From Chrysochromulina tobinii (taxonomy: Eukaryota; Haptophyta; Prymnesiales; Chrysochromulinaceae): a DNA stretch of 46,023 bases. Positions 1-8,571 of this stretch are shown here, piece after piece. Under the pieces are notes generated by a model. It had not been told where the DNA came from and did not search any database. It saw nothing but the letters and a program-made list of their open reading frames with translations. The stretch spans positions 1 through 46,023 of the forward strand of contig JWZX01003400.1 in the NCBI GenBank assembly GCA_001275005.1. Reading direction: 5' to 3'. The stretch's first letter is position 1, and the number at the start of each line of letters is the position of its first letter. The translations under genes were made by a program, and so were the position numbers.

Positions 1-476
1 TGGAAAGAGTTTACAGCGAGGCCGCCGTGTTGCCACAGGACTTCGAGGATACGGTGCATGCGAGGCAGCTGAAGGCGTTGTGCAGAAGTGAGAAGAGTGG
101 GGCGAAGGATGAGTCGTCAAGGTCCGGGACGCTCACCTTCAATGGGACTCACGCGCATCTGAACGCGGCGCGGCCGCGAGAAAAAGTCGAGTGGGGTCCC
201 GCATTGCGGGAGTTCGAAAATTTTGTCGGATCTCGTTTCACACCGGCGTGCAACACGTCTACAGACTTGCGTATATTACGTCTATTACCAGCTGTTTATT
301 ACTTGTACCAACGGATCATCAAAACTAGAGGTCCGCGACATGCACAGCACCGCGCCCTCCACGTTGTGTCTCCCACGGTGGTTGTCACGGTGGTTGTGGT
401 TGTGCATCCGTGCCGAGATGGGACGTCATGGCAATTAATCGTCGTGAACGTGATCGCGACATGCACAAGGTCCGGA
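1..476. other. No supported gene
   Basis: Open frames here have no recognisable domain and no coding-like composition. A short TGG/TTG-rich microsatellite (CACGGTGGTTG) lies near 374-403. This is probably the 3' flank of the minus-strand phosphatase gene that ends at 477. Confidence 0.4.
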
Positions 477-1113
477 TTACGATTTGCCATTACGCTCTGC
501 TGAGAGCTGTGGACTCGTGCCAAGGACGTGGGTCGTGGCGTGATTTGGATCCTCGAAGCCGTCAAATACGCTCGAGAACGGCCCGAAGCCGGTCACGCTG
601 TTGAACGAACACTCGATCACTTCGACGTTCTCCATGACGCGCGGTGCGCCAAGGCACCGTTTGAAGTATTGACCGTGACCCACGAGTGCGATCACAGTTT
701 CCTCTCGACTGGCGATCCATTCGTGAAGCTGCTCAATGCGCTGATCCAACAGCGATGGTGCAAAATACTCGCTCACCGTCCGTTCATACATCTCCTGCCG
801 CTCCACCAATGGTGGGCCGCGACCTTGGAAGATGGCGTTCGCAGTTGCGACTGCACGTTGCAGCGGCGAATGAGCGACCAGTGCGATGCCCTTATCTCTG
901 ACCAAAGAGGCAAGGCGCTCCCGCGCAGCACCCCAGCTGCTCCTGGCCTTCTTTGGACACAGGAGCATCGTAGCCCAGGCTCATGAGTGACCCGACCGCA
1001 AGGATGTCGCCACGTTGCAGCCGATGCGTGGTCACATTTTGCTCGCTCTGCGCATGGCGCACCAGGTAGATTGTCTTGCTGCTACTGCTCGTTGTCGTCG
1101 TGGCTGGCTTCAT
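477..1113 (-). CDS. Histidine phosphatase (phosphoglycerate-mutase-like), one-base frame break
   Basis: Member of the histidine phosphatase (RHG) superfamily, which removes phosphate from small molecules or proteins through a phospho-histidine. Read from ATG at 1113, the protein has a Ser/Thr-rich start and then the catalytic signature LVRHAQSEQN about 15 residues in. The second conserved block HSPLQRAVATA and the third, VGHGQYFKR, follow near residues 100 and 160. The first block is in one frame and the other two are in the next frame. They join exactly if one base is dropped in the four-base run at 931-934, giving KEGQEQL-GAARERLAS and a protein of about 210 residues. No intron fits, because the two frames overlap at the break. 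Either this is a recent pseudogene, or the assembly has one extra base. The exact substrate cannot be told from sequence. It lies head-to-head with the methyltransferase at 1500. Confidence 0.8.
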
Positions 1114-1499
1114 GGTGCCCTGGGTAGGTGGTGGCTGGCACGCCTTTGTGATCTCGGCGAACGTCAGCGTCCGCGAAGTGGAGCCCCCTGTGAACAGTCT
1201 GTGAACTTCAGTCCTGTGAGCGTTAACACGACAGACGCGACAACCGGTGCTACGGCACTGTTACTGCCCGCTCAGAATACATACACCCGTGTGTCCTCTT
1301 GTGTCTTTTACCCGGTACCAGTCTCTGCTGACAACAGTAACAAGTTGACAAGTTGACTCCGACGCCGCGCACGCGTGATGAAAGCGCAAGGATGCCCGCA
1401 GTGGCCTTCGAAGTCGATAACAAGGATGCGATCACTGGTGCTCGGGTTATCTCCGGTTATCTCCGAGTTTGTTCTCCGATACACTGTACCGGTGCACAA
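1114..1499. promoter_or_regulatory. Shared upstream region of two divergent genes
   Basis: About 390 bases separate the start codons of the phosphatase (-) and the methyltransferase (+), so any promoter for either lies here. The segment includes TGTGAGCGTTAACA at 1215-1228. Close copies of this 14-base near-palindrome occur three more times in the window (21076, 28583 in reverse, 42153). No TATA box is clear. Promoter activity is inferred from position only. Confidence 0.35.
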
Positions 1500-2160
1500 A
1501 TGTCGGGCGCCTCGCATACGTGGGAAGAGATGTGGGCTTGCGGGGCTTGCGAAGGGTCAAGCGTTTGACGTGGGCATGCCCTCGCAAACGCTGATGGGCG
1601 CGCTCAAGCGGATGCCGAAACCTGCCGAGAGCACGCGTGCGTTGGTGCCTGGATGCGGCCGAGCGTACGACGCGCTCGCCTTGGCTCGCCATGGCTTCAC
1701 TAGCGTCCATGCGATCGACCTCTCCAAGACCGCGTGCGAAGCCGCCAGGGCCTTCCTTGACGAGACGGGCGACCCGTTGGCAACCAACGTGGAACTAATA
1801 TGTGCGGACTTCTTCGAGCACGACTGCAGCGAGGGCTATGACCTCATCTGGGACTGCACGTTCCTCTGCGCGCTCGATCCGTCCGTGCGCGAGCGATGGG
1901 CTGCGAAGCAGGCCACCCTGCTCAAGCCCGACGGCAAGCTGCTCACGTGCATCTTCCCAATCGGCACAAAGTCGGGCGGCCCACCTTACGCCCTCAGCGT
2001 CGAGCTCCTGAAGTCTCTCCTCCTCCCCGTCGGCCTCGCACCCGTCGAGATTCGCGAAGACTTGCCCGATGACGAGCAGCATCGGCCAGGAGGAGCGTTG
2101 GCCACCAGTTCGCCGTTTAGAACCGCTGTCGGCACTTGGATGCCCACATCTGGACGATGA
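1500..2160 (+). CDS. Thiopurine/thiol S-methyltransferase-family protein, one-base frame break
   Basis: SAM-dependent methyltransferase of the TPMT / thiocyanate and halide methyltransferase type, which methylates small thiols or halide-like ions. Motif I is ALVPGCGRAYDALALA, followed by AIDLS (post-I acidic residue), the DFFE block, and YDLIWDCTFLCALDPSVRERW. The C-terminal DEQHRPGG ending is also family-typical. The family's N-terminal block is split: WEEMWACG is read from ATG 1500 in one frame, while GLAKGQAFDVGMPS is in the next. They join if one G is dropped in the GGGG run at 1542-1545. A perfect 9-base tandem repeat (GGGCTTGCG twice) sits at the same place. The repaired product would be about 220 residues. 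If the break is real, translation could only begin at the internal Met in MPSQTL and would lose the N-terminal lid. Family assignment is secure; the substrate is unknown. Confidence 0.85.
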
Positions 2161-2535
2161 TCTGCCTGTGTGTTTGCGTTGCACCGTGCACGTGATGAGC
2201 CTGAGTCTCCTGTCAGGCCATATTACCAAATTAAGGTCGTGTCAGAAGTGCCATCCACAGGTCAGGGGATCACCACACCACACAGAGCACAGACGTCAGA
2301 CAAACTGTTCGACACGGGCCTGCTCAACAGTGTAGAGTGTTGATGTGTAAAACCGTATACCGTAGAACGCGTAAAAGGTAATAAACTAGAAATTGTCCAC
2401 ACAGACCACCTCAAATGCATTGCGGTCTTGGTTATTTTCCCCAAGATAGCATGGGGGCCTTGCTGTGGGCGGCCCCAGGTTTGGATCGCGCCGTTTCGGT
2501 GGATTTCCCGGAGGGGGATTTTGTTCGCCCTCTCG
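2161..2535. other. Intergenic, presumed promoter of the phytochelatin synthase-like gene
   Basis: No coding signal is seen. CGTAAAAGGTAA occurs at 2370-2381 in an AT-richer patch about 155 bases before the ATG. The same 12-mer occurs at 8320-8331, upstream of the WD40-ankyrin gene. It may be a core-promoter element or chance. Confidence 0.3.
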
Positions 2536-3345
2536 ATGGCTGCGTTGGCCCTGCCGCTGCCACCAGCGTTTGTGGCGCTCAACAGCTCAGCAGGCGTGGA
2601 GATGCTCGACGCCGTCACGACCATGAAGGTTTCCTACGACCAGGCCGCAATCCACATGGTTTCGCAGATTGACCAGCATAGCTGCGGCAGGGCGAGCGCG
2701 ACTATTGTGCTCAACGCGCTCGCACCGCAATCGGCCCCGGTGGCGCCCGCTTACGCGCCATACGCTTACTGGACCCAGGACAATTACATCGGCGACGCTG
2801 GCCAACGCACTCCGGTGCAGCAGTGCGTCGCCAGCAACTGCACCGCACCGTGCAGTCTCGACCAAGAGGTAGGAGCGCTTAACTGCGTGCAAGGGCTGAT
2901 CGCGGTAGCGCATCACGCGGAAACGATCGGCAGCGCCGCCACCCTCGAGGCGTTGATCCGTGGCGTCGTCGGCAAAAGAGAGATCATGATCGTGGCCAAC
3001 TTTGCCGGCGGCGAGGCGATGCACAACCTGAATCACAGCGGCCACTTCTCTCCTATCGTCGCGATCACGGCCGACACGCCTGCCATGGTGCTCGTCCTCG
3101 ACGTCTCGCGCTACAAGTACCCGCCGTGGTGGGTGCCCATCGACGTGATGTGGTCAGGCATCAACACTGCCAGCTCTGACAAGACCAGCCGTGGCATCTA
3201 CTTGGCATACAAGCACACAACTCCACCGCCGCCTGGCGTTTCTCTTGCACCGTCTGAGTCACCAGGTCCAGGTCCAGGTCCAGCCGATACTCCACCGCCG
3301 GGACCAAATCCGGCTGATAGTGTGTCACAGCACGTTGAACCATGA
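2536..3345 (+). CDS. Phytochelatin synthase-like cysteine protease (peptidase C83 domain)
   Basis: Phytochelatin synthases transfer gamma-Glu-Cys units between glutathione molecules to make metal-chelating peptides; shorter relatives only hydrolyse glutathione or its conjugates. The 269-residue product has the papain-like triad. The nucleophile is Cys50 in QHSCGRAS, followed by the helix IVLNAL. His170 is in the NHSGHFSPI block and Asp189 in VLVLDVSRYKYPPWWVP, all with family-like spacing. The protein stops soon after the catalytic domain in a Pro/Gly-rich tail, without the Cys-rich C-terminal metal-sensing half of plant enzymes. ATG 2536 is the first in-frame Met; it starts a hydrophobic stretch (AALALPLPPAFVAL) that could be a signal or anchor sequence. 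Three extra cysteines (97, 102, 106) lie in an insertion between Cys50 and His170. No intron is needed. Whether it synthesises phytochelatin or only cleaves glutathione cannot be decided here. Confidence 0.88.
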   Translation: MAALALPLPPAFVALNSSAGVEMLDAVTTMKVSYDQAAIHMVSQIDQHSCGRASATIVLNALAPQSAPVAPAYAPYAYWTQDNYIGDAGQRTPVQQCVASNCTAPCSLDQEVGALNCVQGLIAVAHHAETIGSAATLEALIRGVVGKREIMIVANFAGGEAMHNLNHSGHFSPIVAITADTPAMVLVLDVSRYKYPPWWVPIDVMWSGINTASSDKTSRGIYLAYKHTTPPPPGVSLAPSESPGPGPGPADTPPPGPNPADSVSQHVEP

Positions 3346-4124
3346 AGGAGCGTGTTGTGGGGCGCCGAGGCGGGCGGGGCGCGCGCTTTTGCCTTTGGGG
3401 CTTACCGGCGATAGAGTTTCCCGGTAACACCGTAAGCATTCCGATCAACTTTTGGCGCGGCCGCTGCGAATGGAAGCCACGAGACGTCTCGAGAGCGGAA
3501 GACAGGCGCGGGGTCCAAGTCCGCCACATGAAACGTTACTGTATATTGAGAGGATGTTGTTATTGATCGAATCGACGCGCGGCGGGTCGGACTGCTCTGG
3601 CCTCCTGCCGCGCCGGTCCCGTGACCCGACCCGCGGAACGCCGAAAGCGAGAAACTTTACGACCGTACGCACACAAGTCCACAAGTCTCAAGTGTGACAC
3701 GCGACGAAAACCCAAGCGAAGACGAGCCGGCGACACACCGGGCATCACAAATCCGGGAGCGGGACCGACGCGACGTCACCGCGCGGAGCGAGTACCGCGG
3801 AGTTACCGCAACAAAAAGACCGTGGACACTCGTTGAACCGTCGTTGAGTCTGGAAATATGGGGGAACGCCACGACAGCCATCATCTCACCTGCGGCTGCG
3901 CGGCAACGCGTTTCACATCCTGCGCCACCCTCTCGTGGTGCGGGCGCGCTCAGAAACCAACATGAGCTGGGCTACGGTGACCTTTGGTGAGTGAGAGCGT
4001 CGTAGAGAGCGCTGGATAGAGCGCCGTAGAGAGCGCGGTTAAGAGCGCCGTAGAGAGCGCTGTTCAGAGCGCCGTAGAGAGCGCCCTTGGGAAGACTCGG
4101 CCACGTAGCCGGGCGACGCCCTTA
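3346..4124. other. Noncoding region with short tandem repeats
   Basis: Two genes converge here (the + gene ends at 3345, the - gene at 4125). No domain-bearing reading frame is seen. The right part holds tandem GTAGAGAGCGC units and a duplicated 28-base block, listed separately. Confidence 0.4.
4000..4085. repeat. Tandem repeat, unit about 13-26 bases
   Basis: The segment repeats GAGAGCGCCGTAGAGAGCGC with small changes about four times. It lies just beyond the stop codon of the minus-strand coiled-coil gene, so it is probably in its 3' UTR. Confidence 0.7.
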
Positions 4125-4159
4125 TCAGGGTGACTCGGCCACGTAGCCGGGCGACGCCC
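4094..4159. repeat. 28-base direct duplication at the end of the coiled-coil gene
   Basis: GACTCGGCCACGTAGCC and the following 11 bases occur at 4094-4121 and again, identical, at 4132-4159. The copies flank the proposed stop codon at 4125, so the last codons of the gene (PGYVAES) are duplicated just after it. The 3' end of the gene model is therefore less certain than the rest. Confidence 0.8.
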
Positions 4160-6925
4160 GGGGCGGCGAGCTGAAGCCCCCATTCGGGTGAAGCCCGTCC
4201 CCTCCAAACGAGGGATTCCAATCTTCACCACGCCACGAGGTTGTCGATTGACGAAGCAGCTGAGGCGACTTGAGGCTCTCCTGATAGAGCAGCTGGCGCC
4301 CGCGCGCCTGATGAGGGAGCCCATTAGCATGCACACACAGGGATGCGCTCAGGGATGCAATCTGGGATGCAGTCAGAGATGCAAGCAGAAGCTCTCGTGA
4401 TTGCGATCATGATTGCGAGCAGCGGACGCGCGCGCACCGAGCCCGCAGCGATCGCTGCCGTGTGCAGCGAGCGCAGCCGCTCGATCTTCGCATGCAAATG
4501 GTTCGCGTCGGCCTCTCGATCTGCCTTGACTGCGCGCAGCTGCTCACTGAATTGGCTCGCCTGCTGCCGCTTCGCACGCGCCAGCGCCTCGAGACGATCG
4601 CGACTCTCTTTCGCTTCTTCCTCGCGCAGCTTCTGCAGCACGTCCATCTGCATGCGTTGCTCCACGGTGGTAGCCTCATGATGCCTTCGCAGCACCTGAT
4701 GAAGCAGGTCATCAGAGGCCATCAGAGTGGTCATCAAAGGGGGCGTCGCCTCATGGTGCCTTCGCAGCAGCACCTCGAGCTGCCCCTTAAGTTGCTCGAT
4801 TTGGGACTGCGCCTTGGCGGCGTCGTCGCCCATCGCTGTGCGCAGCTCCGAGAGGGTCTGCCGCAGCTCGGCCACCTGATGAGGGAGATCATCAGAGGCA
4901 ACCAGAGAGGTCATCAGAAAGGTCATCAGAGAGGCCATTTGAGAGGTCATCAGAGGGGCATTCGGCTCACCATCGCCTCGAAAACAGTCTTTTGATCAGA
5001 GGTCTCGTCCCTCGATTGACGAAGCTCAGCCTCGACTTTTGTTAGCTTGGAGCGCATGGCACTCGCCTCAGCCACGTACGCCTTCTCCTTCTGGTACCAC
5101 TGCGCGGCGTCCTCGTCGGACCGCTGACGCGCCTCAGCCAGCTCCTTAGTCAGTTGCAGTACCTCCGCGTCCAACCGACGCACCTGTGGGGACGGAGGAG
5201 GGCGAGGCGCCGTGGTGAGCGCATGCATGCACGCAGTACCTCCGCGGCCAACCGACGCGCCTATGGTCGAGCGCAAGTAGGGCCATCTGAGGCGCCGTGG
5301 TGAGCGCATGCATGCGCCTGTGGTCGAGCGCGAGTAGGGCCATCTGGGGCGATCCTATGCAATCTGGGGCGATCTGGGGCGATCTGGAGCGCGAGTAGGG
5401 ACATCTGGGGCGATCCTATGCAATCTGGGGCGATCTGGGGCGATCTGGAGCGCGAGTAGGGCCATCTGGGGCGATCCTATGCAATCAGTACTACGACGGC
5501 GTTCAGGCGGCGACGTCAAGGCGGCGGAAGTAGAGGCGACTCACCGCCGTGAGCCGTTGCCGTTGCAGCTCCTTGGACTCAGCATGCACTCAGCATGCAA
5601 TCAGCATGCAATCAGCATGCACTCAGCAAGCACTCAGCAAGCACTCAGCATGCACTCAGCACGCAATCAGCATGCAATCAGCACGCACTCAGCATGCACT
5701 CAGCATGCACTCAGCATGCACTCAGAGACGCACCGCCGTGAGCCGTTGCAGCTCCTTGGACTCGAGCGCCTCTTGCAGCGTGCGTGCGTGACGAGTGTGC
5801 TCCATCTCGGCGTGATCGAGATCGATGAGGAGCGCCGTCGCGAGCGCCTCCTGCTGTGCTGCCATCTTGGATCCGAGTACGCGCAGCCGTGTGACCCAGC
5901 CGGCCACGTCCGCCTCGTGCGCCTCCCTCGCCGCACTCGCTTCGACCTCAAGCTGCTGGGCTGATGCCATCAGCTTACCGGTCACCTTGGCAATCTGGCT
6001 GCAGATCGTGCGTGCCCGCAGCCTCGCCTCGCGCTCCTGCGAGGGATGCATTCGAGCAGAATTCGTCAGAGTTCGTCAGAATTCGTCAGAATTCGTCAGA
6101 ATTAGTCAGAATTCGTCAGAGTTCGTCGGGCGCCATCGGTCGTCATGCATGCAAAACGGCTGCCACCCATCGCAATCAGTGGCAGTCACGCACCGCAGGA
6201 TTGAAGCCCTTGTCGAGCTGTATGATCGACTCCGCCTGTGCGCGACGCATGTCGGCGCGCGCGCGCACGCAGTTGTTGGCGGCGAGATCGAGGAACTGCC
6301 AGAGCGAGCCCATGGTCGCCTCGCCGCGCTTCGCAAGGCTCTCGGGCTCCGTGGCAGCGAGGATCGCCTCGACAGCCTCGTGAGCCGACTCGCCGCGTCG
6401 CAGGTATGTCGCCACCTGCTCCGACGGGTGGAGCGAGCGCGAAGCCGACTTGACTCGCCAAAGCTCCTCCTCCTGCTTGATGGTGCGCTCGAGCAGAGCG
6501 TGGTTGCGCGCGCGCAGCTCCTCGTTCGCAACCTGCATCGCAGCGAGCTTGTCGGCGGAGACTGGAAGGCCAGGCCCGACGAGGAGCGAGGCCGGTTGTG
6601 AACTGGACCGCGTGAGGCGGCCGCTCGCAAGCGCTGATGCTGGCCGCTCCGGGGTGGAGAACCGCGTGAGGCGGCTGCTCGTCAGCGCTGATGCTGGCCG
6701 CGCCGTGAGAGATGCTCCGGAGCGGCCAGGGGTCCACTCGCCGGGAACCGCGGAGGTGCTTGGCGAGGGCCGTACCTCCTCGCCGAGCATCTCGCTCGCC
6801 ACCTTGTACGCCGCCGGCGTGGAGATCGCCATGAGGTGCGACGGTGCGTAGGGTGAGCCTGGCCGCACAAGCGTCGGCTCAGTCGACGCGGCATGCTCAG
6901 GACGTCGGCAAGGAGATAAACGCAT
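4125..6925 (-). CDS. Coiled-coil protein of unknown function, six exons
   Basis: I do not recognise a family. The model joins exons 6925-6194, 6036-5734, 5183-4971, 4875-4774, 4695-4438 and 4307-4125. All introns are GT-AG and all junctions are phase 0, giving about 596 residues. Residues 1-130 are Ser/Pro/Arg-rich with two near-repeats (RPASALTSSRLTR and RPASALASGRLTR). After this, nearly all is charged heptad-like helix (EELRARNHALLERTIKQEEEL; REEEAKESRDRLEALARAKR), so a long coiled coil and a structural or scaffold role are likely. ATG 6925 is the first in-frame Met after an upstream non-ATG stretch. The reading is supported because every exon continues in frame only when the minisatellite introns are removed. 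The intron at 4696-4773 lacks a stop and is a multiple of three. Intron 5184-5733 is unusually complex. The 3' end is the weakest part. Confidence 0.7.
4696..4773 (-). repeat. Intron with duplicated splice-junction block, readable in frame
   Basis: The first bases of this intron (GTGCTGCTGCGAAGGCACC, sense) are repeated as the first bases of the next exon (GTGCTGCGAAGGCATC), with CATGAGGC continuing in both. Between the copies is TCTGATGACC-like repeat ending in CATCAG. The 78-base intron has no stop in the gene frame, so retention would add 26 residues. Confidence 0.75.
5184..5733 (-). repeat. Large intron holding copies of both flanking exon ends
   Basis: In sense orientation the intron contains a near-copy of the end of the upstream exon (GAGTCCAAGGAGCTGCAACGG and following CTCACGGCGGTG) near 5575-5535. 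It also holds a near-copy of the start of the downstream exon (GCGCGTCGGTTGGCCGCGG) near 5265-5235. Between them are an 11-base CTGAGTGCATG array (5580-5730) and a GATCTGGGGC array (5340-5480). Confidence 0.75.
6037..6193 (-). repeat. Intron with CTGACGAATT decamer array
   Basis: The sense strand carries about seven units of the 10-base sequence CTGACGAATT near 6060-6130. Each unit holds the branch-site-like CTGAC and a TGA triplet. The intron is GT (GTGCGT) to CAG. Confidence 0.8.
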
Positions 6926-7100
6926 TGAGAGAGGGAAAAACGTTTCAGAGACGGCCTTTTCCAATCACCTAAAAATGGCGCTTCCCACTTTGCAAACATG
7001 GCCTGTGTCTTCTCACCTCAACCCTTGTAGGCAGTAAGTCCGCTCGCTGATTACGCCCCGATTAACGAACAGGGGGGAACACGTTAATTACTTGTCGGTG
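6926..7100. promoter_or_regulatory. Shared upstream region of coiled-coil (-) and LRR (+) genes
   Basis: The two start codons (6925 on minus, 7101 on plus) are 175 bases apart, so promoters must overlap or be shared. An AT-richer patch with GATTAACGAAC and ACGTTAATTA lies at 7060-7090. Function is inferred from position. Confidence 0.35.
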
Positions 7101-8171
7101 ATGACGTCTCTACCGATGGCGACTCCTTCCTCGATCTTCATGGAATCGGCCGACCTTCTTTACTATATGGTCGGTCACCTCGACTTCACGTCGTGCCTCG
7201 CCGCGGCCAGCGCGTGCAAAACACTTCGGCGCGCCATCACCGACATCACGGACGTCGACGTGGAGAAGCTCATCGAGACCGGCCGTCCATGGGAAGTCGC
7301 CGTAGCGGGGCGAATGCTGCCCCGACTGGCACGCCTCCATGGGTACGGCTTCGTGGTGGACGTGACCGAGGTCCGGGTCGCGATCACTGCTAAGGCTGCT
7401 CTCAAAGTGGTAGACGTGATCGCCATCACTGCCAAGGCTGCTCTCAACAGCTGCATCCCAGGCGTGACTGCTTCCCCGCCTTTGAAGCTGATGGTCGCAG
7501 CCGTTGCCTGTGCGGGCTCGGGCTCAGGAGTTGTTCGGGACATTCCGCTGCAGCAAATGCGGGAGAGCAGCGTCACGGAGCTCGACTTGTCCTACAAGCA
7601 GCTCGAGGGTCCGGCGGTCATACTCGTCGCCTTCCTCATCCCAGCGATGACAGTGCTGACCTCGCTCAACCTGAGCTCCAACAACATCGGCCCCGAGGGC
7701 GCCAAAGCACTCGCGCCGGCCATCGCTGCTAGCCCAGTGCTAGCCGAGTGCAACGTGCTCCACAACAACCTCGACATCGAGTCAGCCAAGATGCTCGCCA
7801 AGATCGGCACCGAGAAGGGCATCATGCTGTCCGGCATCAAACGCGGCCAGAAGGAGGCGGACTTTTACAAGCGGCGCCTCGGCCCAGCGGACGCCATCCT
7901 CATTGCGTCGGACATCCGTGCTATGCCGCTCCTGGCATCTCTAAATCTCTCCCAGAACCAGCTCTGCGGCATGGACTGGCACTACGGTTCTGCGGGCACG
8001 TACGTCGCCGAGGGTATCAATGCAATCGCTGCGGCCATTTGTGCTATGCCGGGACTCACCGACTGCGACCTCAGGTATACCGACATGGGTGAGGCATCAA
8101 AGACCTTGATTCGTGACGCAGTGAAAGGAAAGGCTGGGTTCAAGCTGGAACTGTGTAGATCCTACAGATGA
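7101..8171 (+). CDS. Leucine-rich-repeat protein with F-box-like N-terminus
   Basis: A 356-residue intronless protein. Residues 10-60 (LLYYMVGHLDFTSCLAAASACKTLRRAI) resemble an F-box-like helical start, which would suggest a role in substrate choice for SCF ubiquitin ligases; this part is weak. Residues 155-240 and 265-345 hold ribonuclease-inhibitor-type LRRs: VTELDLSYKQLEG, LTSLNLSSNNIGPEGAKALA, LASLNLSQNQL and LTDCDLRYTDMGE. Between them is a charged non-LRR insert (KRGQKEADFYKRR). A 14-codon tandem duplication makes AITAKAAL occur twice near residues 94-115. ATG 7101 is the first in-frame Met. LRR assignment is secure, the F-box is tentative, and the partner is unknown. Confidence 0.75.
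   Translation: MTSLPMATPSSIFMESADLLYYMVGHLDFTSCLAAASACKTLRRAITDITDVDVEKLIETGRPWEVAVAGRMLPRLARLHGYGFVVDVTEVRVAITAKAALKVVDVIAITAKAALNSCIPGVTASPPLKLMVAAVACAGSGSGVVRDIPLQQMRESSVTELDLSYKQLEGPAVILVAFLIPAMTVLTSLNLSSNNIGPEGAKALAPAIAASPVLAECNVLHNNLDIESAKMLAKIGTEKGIMLSGIKRGQKEADFYKRRLGPADAILIASDIRAMPLLASLNLSQNQLCGMDWHYGSAGTYVAEGINAIAAAICAMPGLTDCDLRYTDMGEASKTLIRDAVKGKAGFKLELCRSYR
7380..7447 (+). repeat. In-frame 42-base tandem duplication in the LRR gene
   Basis: GCGATCACTGCTAAGGCTGC (continuing CTCTCAA) at 7380-7405 recurs at 7422-7447 with two changes, so residues AITAKAAL appear twice. Both copies are coding and keep the frame. Confidence 0.8.
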
Positions 8172-8571
8172 GAATGACTCTGGGGCCGTGAACGCCGGGA
8201 AACATCTCAGCGGATCGTGGGTGAGCACATTCATCAGCTCGATGTCTAGCGAACAGCGAGTGCTCAATGCGTGCGTTCGTGGTCCGTGTTGACAGCGGAA
8301 AGTTATAACGTAATAGTTACGTAAAAGGTAAAAAATTCACATAAATCACTGTCCTTTCCGCCCGCCGGCTCACCTGACACCTCACTCACTCACTCACAAT
8401 AGAATGGTAAAGAAGCTAAGCCCAAGGCACATCCGCCTCTTCCATACAAATACTTGTAGGCGCTTCCAATTGCCACGCACAATGTGACCCGCGATCCTGC
8501 CCAACACGACGCTTTCGAAAAGAACTTGAAATTCTCCACCACCGCTGACGCCGAGAGGTTTGGCATCCAGC
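8172..8571. other. Intergenic, presumed promoter of the WD40-ankyrin gene
   Basis: No coding signal is seen. It is AT-richer than its surroundings near 8300-8350 and holds CGTAAAAGGTAA at 8320-8331, the 12-mer also seen upstream of the phytochelatin synthase-like gene. A (CACT)n patch lies at 8377-8396. Confidence 0.3.

Noticed and set aside
931-1545. Small introns to explain the frame breaks in the phosphatase and methyltransferase
   Set aside because: The conserved blocks are contiguous on both sides, leaving no room for GT-AG segments; a one-base indel fits exactly.
5500-5565. Small extra exon in the coiled-coil gene
   Set aside because: It is a copy of the previous exon end but runs into a stop (DVAA then TGA) and has no acceptor-donor pair in phase.
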